From NCBI RefSeq assembly GCF_000002985.6, contig NC_003279.8, positions 2,666,001 to 2,730,000 on the forward strand: a DNA stretch of 64,000 bases, in the 5' to 3' direction. This stretch comes from Caenorhabditis elegans (lineage: Eukaryota; Nematoda; Chromadorea; Rhabditida; Rhabditidae). The notes below the pieces were generated by a model. It was not told the origin of the DNA and made no database searches. It saw only the letters and a list, made by a program, of their open reading frames with translations. The position numbers and the translations under genes were made by a program. This document shows, in pieces, positions 24,837-34,503 of this stretch (its first letter is position 1; every line of letters starts with the position of its first letter).

Positions 24837-25144
24837 AATAATAAGGTTTATGAATAGAGGGTTCTGGTGAAAGCAAAAAAAAAAAAAGTTTTATAGATTA
24901 TAAAACTTTTAAAACCTGCTCTTCGTGAATTAATAGAATATTAGAATTTGGGAAAGTTGAGGAAATTTGGCATAATTTGCGGCGTGGCCGGAAGCTTGAA
25001 CAGCCTTTTAAAATACGAATAAAAATTCGGTTCCTTTGGTATCTAACCCCAAATCTACTAATTTTTCATACAATAAATGGTCGATTTCTTTCCTTTTAAA
25101 TTGTGTTCTAAAAGGTATGACTGAAAATTCACTTTTTCAGCTTC

Positions 25145-25282
25145 ACCTCAGCGGATACGAAAATTTTTTGAATTTGATTTTTAAAATCTGAAAGAACACA
25201 AAATTTGCAACAAAATGGCTACGGGGATTTTCGAAAACTTTTATTTTAAGCCAGATATCAATTTTTAAAGTTTGGAAAATCT
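25145..25282. repeat. left arm of inverted repeat flanking two genes
   Basis: About 138 bp containing caaaatggctacggggattt is repeated in inverse orientation at 28205-28340 with high identity. The pair encloses the genes at 26109 and 26757. Confidence 0.85.
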
Positions 25283-26045
25283 ACTAATTTTCTATTGAAA
25301 GAAGGAGTATCGTCAATGGGGAAATTGTTTTAAATTGTAGTATTTGTATTCAAACTTCCAATTGTTGCAGAAAAAAAGCAGGAAAAATTCGTTACCATTC
25401 AGCATTCAGCATTATACAGTGCGTCCAACTTCTATAGCACCCCCCTCCAATTCGGCCGTTTGGAGCTTTTCAAAATATTTTTTGGAAAAGTGTTAGTGCA
25501 GTTCGATAGCAAATGTTGAAAAACCTATGCTCCCCAATTTTTATCATGATATCTCAAAAATCACGGAAATTAGGTCAAAATATCTGAAAATGGCCGTCCA
25601 ACTTCTATAGCACCCCCTCTGATTTTTGACAAATTTCTGTAAATTCGGGGTTTTCTTCGTAGTTAATGAATTTATTTTGTAAATAACTTCACACCAAAAT
25701 AATCAGGTGGTTTCACTTTCACATTTAAAAAATAAATATAACACTTGAAAACACGTGGAATGCCTGGGATTGTCCTGGAACGTTCTTATTTGCTTCAGAG
25801 GCCATATCTCGGCTCCCAATGATTTTCGCAGCACCAAAATTGATCAAAATGTTCTTCTCCGTCTATTCATTACTATGTAATTAGTTGTAGAAAGCATTTA
25901 TTCAAACTTCAGAAAAAATTACAAGTTGGAAATTGACAACTTGACGATATTGAAAAAAAATTAATTTTTTAAAAATTCAATTTGAATTTCTTATGAACGT
26001 GTACCACTATTCCAATTAGATCTAGGGCATAGATAAAATCATCGG

Positions 26046-26080
26046 TATAAATAAGGGTGGAAATTATAACAAAATCAGTC
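26046..26080 (+). promoter_or_regulatory. TATA box and initiator
   Basis: TATAAAT at 26046-26052 is followed 29 bases after its start by TCAGTC at 26075-26080, a good initiator match. The ATG at 26109 follows after a leader of about 30 bases. This is a well-formed core promoter for the small gene downstream. Confidence 0.7.
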
Positions 26081-26108
26081 TTCAATCAAACATCGAACAC
26101 GAAGAGTT

Positions 26109-26399
26109 ATGATCCGTCAAACAACTACAGTTCTGGTTGTGTTGTCCCTTCTCGCCATGTTTGTGGCTCAGGAAGTCGCCGAGGAAGCTCTTACGGATCC
26201 AGAAGCAGCTGAAGCGGATAATGCCAAAAACAATGCAACGGATGCTCCCGCTGATGCTACACCGGGATCTGGATCAGATGCTCCAGCTGCTCCAGAAGGA
26301 TCTGGCGCCGAAGCCGAAGCCACCACAGCGAAGAGTTCTACTGCTGCAGTGACCATCATTGGAGCAATCGCCGTTTTTGGAGTTGCCCATCTCCTCTGA
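26109..26399 (+). CDS. small secreted, probably GPI-anchored protein
   Basis: A single-exon frame of 96 residues. Residues 1-20 form a signal peptide (hydrophobic TVLVVLSLLAMFVA). Residues 21-78 are acidic and low in complexity, rich in Ala, Glu, Asp, Pro, Gly and Thr, with one N-glycosylation site (NNAT). Residues 79-96 are hydrophobic and reach the C-terminus after a small-residue stretch (AKSSTA), which is the pattern of a GPI-attachment signal. It has its own TATA/initiator promoter. It may be a mucin-like surface peptide; I do not recognise the family. An uncleaved C-terminal membrane segment is the alternative. Confidence 0.75.
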   Translation: MIRQTTTVLVVLSLLAMFVAQEVAEEALTDPEAAEADNAKNNATDAPADATPGSGSDAPAAPEGSGAEAEATTAKSSTAAVTIIGAIAVFGVAHLL

Positions 26400-26756
26400 G
26401 CATTCTTATCACTTCTTGAAGCCTTGATGGCTGGCCTAGGAAACTGTAAATGAAGATTTTGAAAATGAAATGTATTGTTTGTATTGTTTTAACAGTTAAT
26501 GAAAGGCCTCAATCAACTTGCAAAAGTTGAAGTGGTGACTAATGAAGTATACACGAAATTTGGTCAGAACTGCCAGAAAAGACAATCTTAACCAAGTACG
26601 GTACCAGAGTTGATAATCGACTACCACGTTATTGAATAATTTTCAAACCCAACGTGAGTAGAAAAAACTTCAAATTATCGTGGAAGGACGTGAAATAGGA
26701 TTTCAAAATAATCAAATCATAGAATTATCAGTACTCCGTCAAGAATCGACCCAAGT
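26400..26756 (+). other. spacer between the two repeat-enclosed genes
   Basis: This holds the 3' UTR of the small gene and the upstream region of the DUF268 gene. No further coding sequence is visible. Confidence 0.5.
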
Positions 26757-28084
26757 ATGCTGTGCCCTTCTCGCGTCTTCCCGCTTCTCCTCATCATCGT
26801 GTTTTTCATTATGATTGGAGTTTTGTAAGTTGTCTATTAAACTTTAACAATTTCAATTCCATATATTTAAAGGTTAAAGCCAAACGTAGATCTTGCTCCC
26901 GGTTGGAAGGATTTAAGTTCACATGCAAATTTGGCAGACTACAAAGTTAAAACTCACAAGGGTTATGTTTCAATGGAGGAGTTGAATGAAAATGTTTGCT
27001 GATTCGTTTTCAAATTTCAAGTAACCTGGTTAACTTTGCAGGTTTTCCAAAAGTTTGGCTATGAGATAATCCGTCCGACGTACCCGGTCCCAACGCTGAA
27101 AATGACACACGAGCCAACATGTGACAACGTCAATGGATATTGCCGCGAGCTTTCTAATTATGGATATTATTTAGGTCTTCTCAGAATGGAAGAGAATTTT
27201 CAAGCTGCCACAGCCGGATATTCCAGTTGATACAATTCCAGCAGACCGGTTGGAAGAGTTCACTCTCTACAATTACACCGCTTTAGGATCGGTAATTATT
27301 ATTTTTCGTTATTTTTTAATTTGGTTATTTTTTTAATTTGAAAATTTTCAGTTTTACAAAAACGACAAAAACTCAAAAGAAGGTGAAAGACCGAGAAATT
27401 GGGATAAACTTTCCGAGTTAATCAAGATGCCAAGACAACAACTGGGTGGTCTAGCATATGGTAAAGATGGAGTATCCATGTTTGATGCTATGCAAGCTCA
27501 CAGACTAGATAACATGAGCGGAGTTGTGATTGGAAGTATGCAGCCTTGGGTTGAAGTGTCTGCTCTTCGGAGTGGTGTATCAAAGGTGCTGACAGTTGAA
27601 TATAACAATCTAACCATTCAAGAAGAGTTCAAGAACCGGATGTCTGCAATTCTCCCAATCGATTTTGTTACGAACTGGCATCAGTTGAGTGAACTTTTTT
27701 TACCACGATCAATAGAAATTGTTTAGATACGCCGGAAAATTTGATTTTGCCGCTTCCTTCTCATCTATCGAGCATTCTGGATTAGGTAGATACGGTGACC
27801 CAATGGATCCTATCGGTGATATCAGGGAGATGCTGAAAATCAAGTGTGTCTTGAAGCCAGGAGGTCTGCTGTTTATCGGGTTCCCATTGGGCACTGATGC
27901 TATTCAATTTAATGCTCATAGAATCTACGGCTCAATCCGTCTTGCAATGATGATGTATGGATTCGAATGGATCGATACATTCTCTGGAGACTCTGAACAA
28001 CCAAATGATCTCACATCTGAGCGGCTTCATGCAGCACCCCTGTTTGGATTGGTTCAGAACACTCTTGTTTTGAGGAAGATTTAA
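26757..28084 (+). CDS. DUF268 family, methyltransferase-like protein
   Basis: Exons 26757-26824, 26873-26993, 27042-27128, 27175-27291, 27352-27683 and 27727-28084 give 360 residues. The N-terminus is a membrane anchor or signal (PLLLIIVFFIMIGVL). The C-terminal half matches the nematode DUF268 family: a GxMQPWVE segment, TVEYNNL, SFSSIEHSGLGRYGDP and LKPGGLLFIGFPLG. The latter resembles the beta4-beta5 region of class I methyltransferases, but activity is unproven. The third exon is the weak point: the frame shifts near 27170. I resolve this with a 46-bp intron (27129-27174) whose donor AAC/GTCAAT is poor but whose acceptor TTATTTAG is good. The alternative is a real frameshift. The 43-bp intron at 27684-27726 shows that such short introns occur in this gene. 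Confidence 0.8.
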
Positions 28085-28204
28085 ATTAAATTATTGTTTG
28101 GTTGCTTTTAGAATAGTCAATTCCTTTTTAAAACTTCTTGTGATTCATTTTATTGTAGAATGTACGAATTGATTGGAACCGAACATTTATGTGCAAAATT
28201 AAAA

Positions 28205-28340
28205 GATTTTCCAATTTTTTAAAATTAATATCTGGCTTCAAACTAACTTTTTTAAAAATCCCCGTAGCCATTTTGTTGCAAATTTTGTGTTCTTTTAGAA
28301 TTTAAAAACTAAATTTCAAAAAGTTTTGTATTCGCTGAGT
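28205..28340. repeat. right arm of inverted repeat flanking two genes
   Basis: This is the reverse complement of 25145-25282, sharing the core aaatccccgtagccattttg and the neighbouring agaacacaaaatttgc block. It begins about 120 bp after the DUF268 stop codon. Confidence 0.85.
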
Positions 28341-28800
28341 TCAAAAATCCCTGTAGCCATATGATTTTCCAGGACTATTGAATTTTTGAAAAAATCAGCT
28401 TTTAAATATTTTTTATCAATTAAAAAAAAAAACTTCCGTACAAGCTATTATACTTTGATTGACATATTCTTTTGTTTTTGACTATGCTGAAGAGTTTTAT
28501 GAAATAAAAAAGAATGACTTCATATGATTTTCCCATACTTTTGAATTTTTGAAAAAATCAGCTTTTATATATATTATCAATTTTTAAAAAAATACTTCCG
28601 TACAAGCTATTATACTTTGATTGGCATATTCTGGTATTTTTGACTATGCTGAACAGTTTTATGAAATAAAAAAGAATGATTTCATATGATTTTCCCATAC
28701 TTTTGAATTTTTGAAAAAATCAGCTTTTATATATTTTTATCAATTTAAAAAAAATACTTCCGTACAAGCTATTATACTTTTATTGGCATATTCTGGTATT
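28341..28800. repeat. tandem repeat of about 162 bp
   Basis: Three copies of a unit containing tccgtacaagctattatact are spaced 162 bp apart (near 28436, 28598 and 28760). The units also share catatgattttccca and gaaaaaatcagcttttat. Confidence 0.85.
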
Positions 28801-31390
28801 TTTCACAGAAAGGCTGAGCTCAAGGGATTCCAAATTCGTTTTTTAAAAGAAAGATAACAAATTGTAGTGTGTGTGTGTCCCATTCCCTTTTCTTTTTGTC
28901 CACGGCCGACGGCTTGGGTTTTCCCACATCCAGAAGTATGACAAGTTCATCAAGAATGCATACTTTTCCCAGTTCACTAGTATACCAGTTTTCACACCCT
29001 TCTTCTTTACTAATTACTACTCATTTTATACAATCGTTTTTTTCTTCTTTTTTTCTATGTGTTGCGGCAGAGGCCACCCTGCTTCTTGACAATATGTCAC
29101 AAATTCGATTGAGGGGAGGGGATTAACAAGCATGTTAATGAGTTGAAAGGGTCAGTGCACTTGTTGATGAGAACAATTTGTCCCGTTTTCTTATTTGACT
29201 TTTGAGACTATGTTCAGTATATCTGCTTTAATTTGGATTTTATTATTTCAAAGCTTAAATTTCTAAACCACTAGTGACGTCATTGGCTCGTAAATTGTTC
29301 AATTTAAATATAAATATAATTTTAAAAAAGATGATGTACAGCAGGGCTTTGTCAAAAAATTATATCTCATGATTGCCAAATCGGAATATCTGAAAAAAGC
29401 GGCAAACACCTCCCGGGTCACGTCTCAAAAAATCCAGCAAGGTGTCGGTTGTGCGTTCTTTTTAACTCCTACTTAACAACTTAAGCGACCGACACCTCCC
29501 GTCTTGAACTTTTAGCACCTGGCCAGTAAGGTGTCTGCTGCTCAAATGTTGAATAGCTATAGCGGCCGACACCTTGTGGGCGGCCTGGGAGGTGTCGGTT
29601 GCTGCAAGCGCAATTCCAATGCCCCCCCCCCCCCCCAGAAGCTTTTGTTGAACATTGGAATGCGTTTATACATCCTCTGCCACCCATCCTTGGGGTCAAT
29701 CAAAAGAAGTTGTGTCAGAGAATCGTCTCGTTGCTCTTTCGCTTCCGGTGACTCTCCTTCCACTCCCCATACTGATCGCTTTCTATGATAGCGACGAATG
29801 CCCTGGCAGATGGGGAAGGAGGTCAGCTTCTTTCCCTCTACTTTCCCTACTTTTTGGTCAATTTTGCTAGAAAAGTACAAATTCCGTTTAATTCAATTTT
29901 TCCCAAGCTTTTTCTCGCACCTCAGAATCGTTTTTTTTTGTTTTTCGAAATCCCCCGGGGAGTCTAGAAATTCGATTAACGTGTTCCGTCTTCAGTCGTT
30001 CAGTTTTGTCACACCCCTTGTCTACGAGCTTCCCGCGATAGATCTGCTAAGTGGACGAGTTTTTCCTTTGGCGGCTAGCCGACATTAAGCTCGCAGAAGA
30101 GTGGCCTCACTGCTGGCCTAAAAATCCCTGCGGCCACTATTGGGAAGCTATTGGCCTAGAAATCTCACACGGTTACTCAAAAAACTAAGATGTGATTCAT
30201 TGGCTGGTGGACTAGGTATCACGTCATCAGTGGATTAAAAAAATCCAACTCGGCCACTCAAAATGGAAAAACACATGGGGTGCGGAAGTCATTTGAGGCC
30301 TAGAAATCTCACTCGGCCACTGAACTTTAAAACCTTATAGGCTATAACCTCGCTTTTTATGGACTAGATGTGACGTCATCAGTGGCCTAAAAATCCAACT
30401 CGGCCACTCTGAATGTGAAAACATATGTGGTGTATTTCCTCGCATTGTGGACAAGATTTGGCGTCACCTGTGGCCTAGAAAACTTCATTTTTCCAGAATT
30501 CCAGAATGGAGGGCATCCTTGCATGTGGCGAAGAAGTGACGTCATTGGTGGCCTAGAAATCTCACACACCCACTCAAAGTATAAAACTGATGGGATGTGT
30601 GGACTATATTTGACTTCGCAAGGGTACGGTTCTGTGGAAAGTAGCCTCCATCCGCCTCGATCAAAATAATCATAACTTTCGAAACTGTGGCCTAGAACTC
30701 TCACACTGACATACACCTTCGCCTGGTGACAAGGCGTGACGTCACAAGGGACTGTCAAGTCTGCACGGCCATATCAGGCCGTGATTCCTGGAAGGTTCCA
30801 CGTCGCAAGTGCTCTTTAAATCCGAACCTACTAATGGACGTCACAAGTAACCGACAGTCTTGCACGGCCACATCAGGATTCCTTCGGCCAGGAGAAGCTG
30901 CGACAAAAAACATAGCCGCAAAGATATGGCCGTTAAATACAAGTGCTCTTTAAATCCAAACCTACAAATGGAAGAGGTTTGACGTCACAAGTGGCCTAGG
31001 AATCTTCCCTCCTAGTCCCCTTCCCCTCCCCCATACCATCTCCCCTGTTTCGACTCCTAATTGACGTTGCGGTCAGCTCAAAAACGTATACAAGACCTCG
31101 TTGCGCAACTTTTTCGCCACGCCGCCGCAACATTTCACCCAATAACCGAATTACACCAAACATGGCCCCCGCGTATCTTCTCACTGATGGAAGCACATTG
31201 TCTTCTTCTAAGACATATATCCCCCTCCCTATTTGTGTGTATATATACACTACGTCCACTTCTTAATTGCATTTATTCATTTGTTCGTTGTTGCTGCTGC
31301 TGCTGCTCGACGGCTCCGGCTGTCAGCAGAAGCTGCACCATTTTTCTCACACCCTTTGAAGCGGAGTTTTTGATTTGCATTGATCGTTGA
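28801..31390. other. repeat-rich intergenic region
   Basis: No coding exon is supported. Positions 29395-29600 hold four inverted copies of an AGGTGTCGGT motif. A C15 run lies at 29622-29636. Positions 30100-31010 are a loose array of GTGGCCTAGAAATCTCAC-type units together with GTGACGTCA motifs. Positions 31011-31390 are CT-rich and probably the promoter of the next gene. Confidence 0.45.
29622..29636 (-). repeat. C15 (G15 on minus strand) homopolymer
   Basis: Fifteen consecutive C residues; the minus strand has a potential G-quadruplex. It lies within the AGGTGTCGGT repeat cluster. Confidence 0.95.
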
Positions 31391-31439
31391 ATTTTTCCAG
31401 ACACCCCTCCTAACTATGAAGCCGTCTAGCTAAAAAAAC
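31391..31439 (+). promoter_or_regulatory. SL acceptor and 5-codon upstream ORF
   Basis: aatttttccag ends at 31400, a good trans-splice acceptor 39 bases before the main ATG. Between them an upstream ATG at 31416 opens a five-codon frame (MKPSS) that stops at 31433, six bases before the main start. Such a short, closely spaced upstream frame could lower translation or require reinitiation. Confidence 0.5.
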
Positions 31440-33955
31440 ATGATTCCCATCCGATTCCTGATCTTTACCGGCTCCCTGGCCTACTTGAGCTCGGCGAGAC
31501 TCATCAATTCTGAAGTTGTGAAGGATGTATCTGTCTACCTGTGCTCCCATATTCCTACCTATTCACATGCCAATATGAATGTGAGATTTTTTTTGAAAAA
31601 CTTGATAAAAATTCGAAATTTCAGTTCTTCTCCTACCCGGTACAATTTTGTGTCACTCTGAGGTCGGATAAGGGAATACGGTGAGCGGTTTTATACCTTT
31701 ATACATGTCAAAATACCATAATTAAACATTCCAGAAATTTTTAGATTTTGCTAAATTTTCAGTTAAAGTTTTGGAAAAATTTTAATTTTTTTATAATTTT
31801 TGTAGGTTCAACTTAATATTCAAATTCAAAACTCGTATAAAACTTTTTTGATTTTTACTTTTTTGGAGGAAAATCTGGCATTTTTTGAAAAAAAAATGTT
31901 TCGGTCACAATTTATTCCAATCAAAAGTTTTTTATTCGTTCACAGCCAGGTTTGCAATAGGTACGTGTGTAGGCGTGAGGCAGGTACGCTTAGTTTTGCA
32001 TCCTAAAACTTCTTCTTACTAATTCACACCATATTTTCAGTGAAGAAATCCGGGATCTCCAATCAACCACCTCTCTTCAAAGTCGCGTTTCAATATCCTG
32101 GAGGCAGTTGGCCACGGCGAACTCTTGCAGACTAACTTTTAAAGGATACCAAACTGAATATCGAATATCTCCAGATCTTGGAGGTTACGAGACTTGCCAA
32201 TCATCGATCTCAAGGCATTTATTTAAATTGTCACAGGGAATGAATATGGGAATCGAGCATCAGAAGAGGATTGAGTTCAACTCGACAAATCAAGAATGTC
32301 CGATTGTTAATGTGCCAACGGTGTATCCGGTAGGCTTGGGTTTTTTTTTAGAAGTCATCTAAAGTCTTTTCCCATATGAAATCGGCAAAATTGCCGGTTT
32401 GCTGATTTGGCGGAAAATTTAATTTTCCGCAAATTGCTAATTTGCCGGAAATTTTTTTTCCGGTAATCTGCCGGTTTGCCGATTTAGCGGAAAATTTCAA
32501 TTCCGGCAATATGGCGATTTACCGGAAATTTTAATTTTCGGCAAATTGCCAATTAGCCGATTTGCCGTTTTGCAGGAAACTTTCATTTCCGGCAATTTTG
32601 CCGATTCGCCGATTTGCCGGAAATTTTTAATTCCGCCAAGTTGCCGGTTTCCCGATTTGCCGAAAATGTTTAAATCCGGCAAGTTGCAAATCTGCCGCTT
32701 TTCCGATTTAACTTTATTGAGTTTTTGAGGTGATAAAACATTTTGGAATTTTTTTTGGTCGAAATGGTAAAAAAATAAATTATTTTTCAAAAAGTTTCAA
32801 AATTTCTTCAACCCAATCTAAACTTTTTTGCAGGAATACGTGGCATGCAAATTTACATCAAATGAATGGTACCAAATTGAATGGAAATCCACAATTCGAT
32901 ACGAGACGTTCAGAAATGGAGAGTATGGTCAGTTGTTTCATATTTTTGTGAAAAATCAGCAGCTCCAATTTTCAGGCACGTATTGGGCAAATGATACTCA
33001 GAACTTTATAGTCAAGATGAGCGAAGAAATGAGGAGAAATGGATCAGAACATGTTTGGCTGAAACGATTACTGAAAATTGAATCGAGGTGGGTGAATTTA
33101 GAAAAAAAAATGGGAATACGAAATTTGGATATTCACATAAATCGTATTAAAGGCTTTATAAAAAGCAGTAAAATTTGTAGCTCTTGCTCTGAACACAAGC
33201 TTCCAAGCAGGCAACAAATTTCTACCCGCCTGCCTTTAAGAATGTCATCTTACTTTGAAGGCAACCTAGGTTTCTTTTTCTTTTTCGCCTGCCTTGTAGG
33301 CACATAAATAAGAATTTCTAAGTGCATCGAAGCCTACTCAAAGCATACCCAGACCTTGTGGTTTTAATATATTTACCTTCTAAGCCTAAGCCTGATCCTG
33401 AGCCTGAGCCTAAGCCAAAGCTTAAGACTAAGCCTAAGCCTAAACCTAAGCCTAAGTCTAAGCTCAAGCCTAAGCCTATAAGCCTTCTATAGAAAAACAA
33501 AAATTTTGACATGGCCTACAGTTCAAAAAGAGATAATTCTTTATTTCCAGACTGAATGGATGTGACTCCACCGAGCTTCTGATCCGATTTGCAGATGATT
33601 GGACATATTCATCGAATAGTGTCAGCTTAAGTTATAGAATCTTCGAAGGATCCACAAAAATCCATTCCGATCATATTGGAACATTCGGAGTTGAAGGGTG
33701 GAAGGAGATGAATGTTCCGTTGAAAAGAATACCAGGGGATCATGAGATTTGTGCACAGGTAAAGGGTTTTGTAAAAAAATCATTTTTCTATACAAAAAAA
33801 TTAATTTCCAGCTCCTGAACCCAGCTGTATCCCGTCACTACGTGTGCTCCAAAGTAGTCGATGCTCTCGATTGTCCATTTGTTCTGGTTTCCGTCTCCTC
33901 CGATAAATCATCTTTTCTTTGTCTTTTTGTTCTTTTACTTTTTGTCTGTTTTTGA
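31440..33955 (+). CDS. unrecognised secreted, possibly membrane-anchored protein
   Basis: Exons 31440-31580, 31625-31680, 32041-32329, 32834-32927, 32976-33087, 33551-33758 and 33812-33955 give 347 residues, with all phases closing. An N-terminal signal peptide (about 1-19, IRFLIFTGSLAYLSSA) is followed by an ectodomain with roughly ten cysteines. The C-terminus is strongly hydrophobic (FLCLFVLLLFVCF) and ends at the stop, suggesting a GPI signal or tail anchor. I do not recognise the family. Intron 3 holds CGGCAA repeats and intron 5 holds reverse-orientation TTAGGC satellite. The last exon ends 24 bp before an AATAAA. Confidence 0.8.
32380..32715. mobile_element. CGGCAA-module repeat, no clear ends
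   Basis: About 330 bp of alternating CGGCAAATTGCC and GATTTGCCGGAAA modules lie in an intron of the unrecognised secreted gene. The CAG/CTG termini seen in complete copies are absent, so this is an old or truncated copy. Confidence 0.6.
33384..33482. repeat. GCCTAA (inverted TTAGGC) tract
   Basis: Degenerate GCCTAA hexamers, the reverse complement of the telomeric unit, lie in an intron of the unrecognised secreted gene. Confidence 0.85.
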
Positions 33956-33978
33956 ATAGGTTCTAGTTTTTGAAATGC

Positions 33979-33984
33979 AATAAA
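33979..33984 (+). terminator. polyadenylation signal
   Basis: AATAAA lies 24 bases past the stop codon at 33955. Confidence 0.6.
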
Positions 33985-34503
33985 AAATCGAAAGTTTAAC
34001 CATTTCTTTTGTCCTGGGGATTTGGAAGGTTTTGAGGAAACAAGTGTCTAGACACGTCGTTATCATTGTGCTGACCTTGAAATTATCCAAAAAGGCAAGT
34101 TTAAGGATAGGTAAGGTAGGTAATAGTATAGTCTAGGCCTAGCCGAAGCCGAAGCCTAAGCCACTGAACAGTCTGAAAGTTTACCACCAATTCTCCAAAG
34201 ATCGTGGCGAGACCCACCAGAATAACTTTTGATCTTTGCGCACAAAATAGGGTGCATCGATCCAGCGCAAAAATAAAAACAAGCTTCTCACGTATTTAAA
34301 TTCAAAAGCTTGAGAAAAAAATTTTGAACAAAACTTTCCAAAACATTTTTTTAAAAACGTGACAATTTTCTTATCTAATTTCTAAATCTTTCCACGTGTT
34401 TTCCAAATGTCAACGTGTCATGAAAAAAGCTCAGATTGGTTATTACCGAAGAAGTTCTCGTTTGAAATTCGATTCTTCTCACTCAACTCTTCGTCTCGTC
34501 GAA

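Larger units (their letters stand above)
23416..26040. other. intergenic region upstream of cpz-1
   Basis: The first few hundred bases probably hold the cpz-1 promoter. Positions 23690-24000 contain GTGGGCGG and GCGCGC motifs in opposite orientations around A-rich DNA. Two direct copies of tccaacttctatagcacccc occur near 25427 and 25595. Apart from the doubtful frame at 24606-24836, no coding exon is seen. Confidence 0.4.

Noticed and set aside
30100-31010. Possible CRISPR-like array in the GGCCTAGAAATCTCAC units
   Set aside because: Repeat units are degenerate, spacing is irregular, no conserved direct repeat exists, and the host is a eukaryote.
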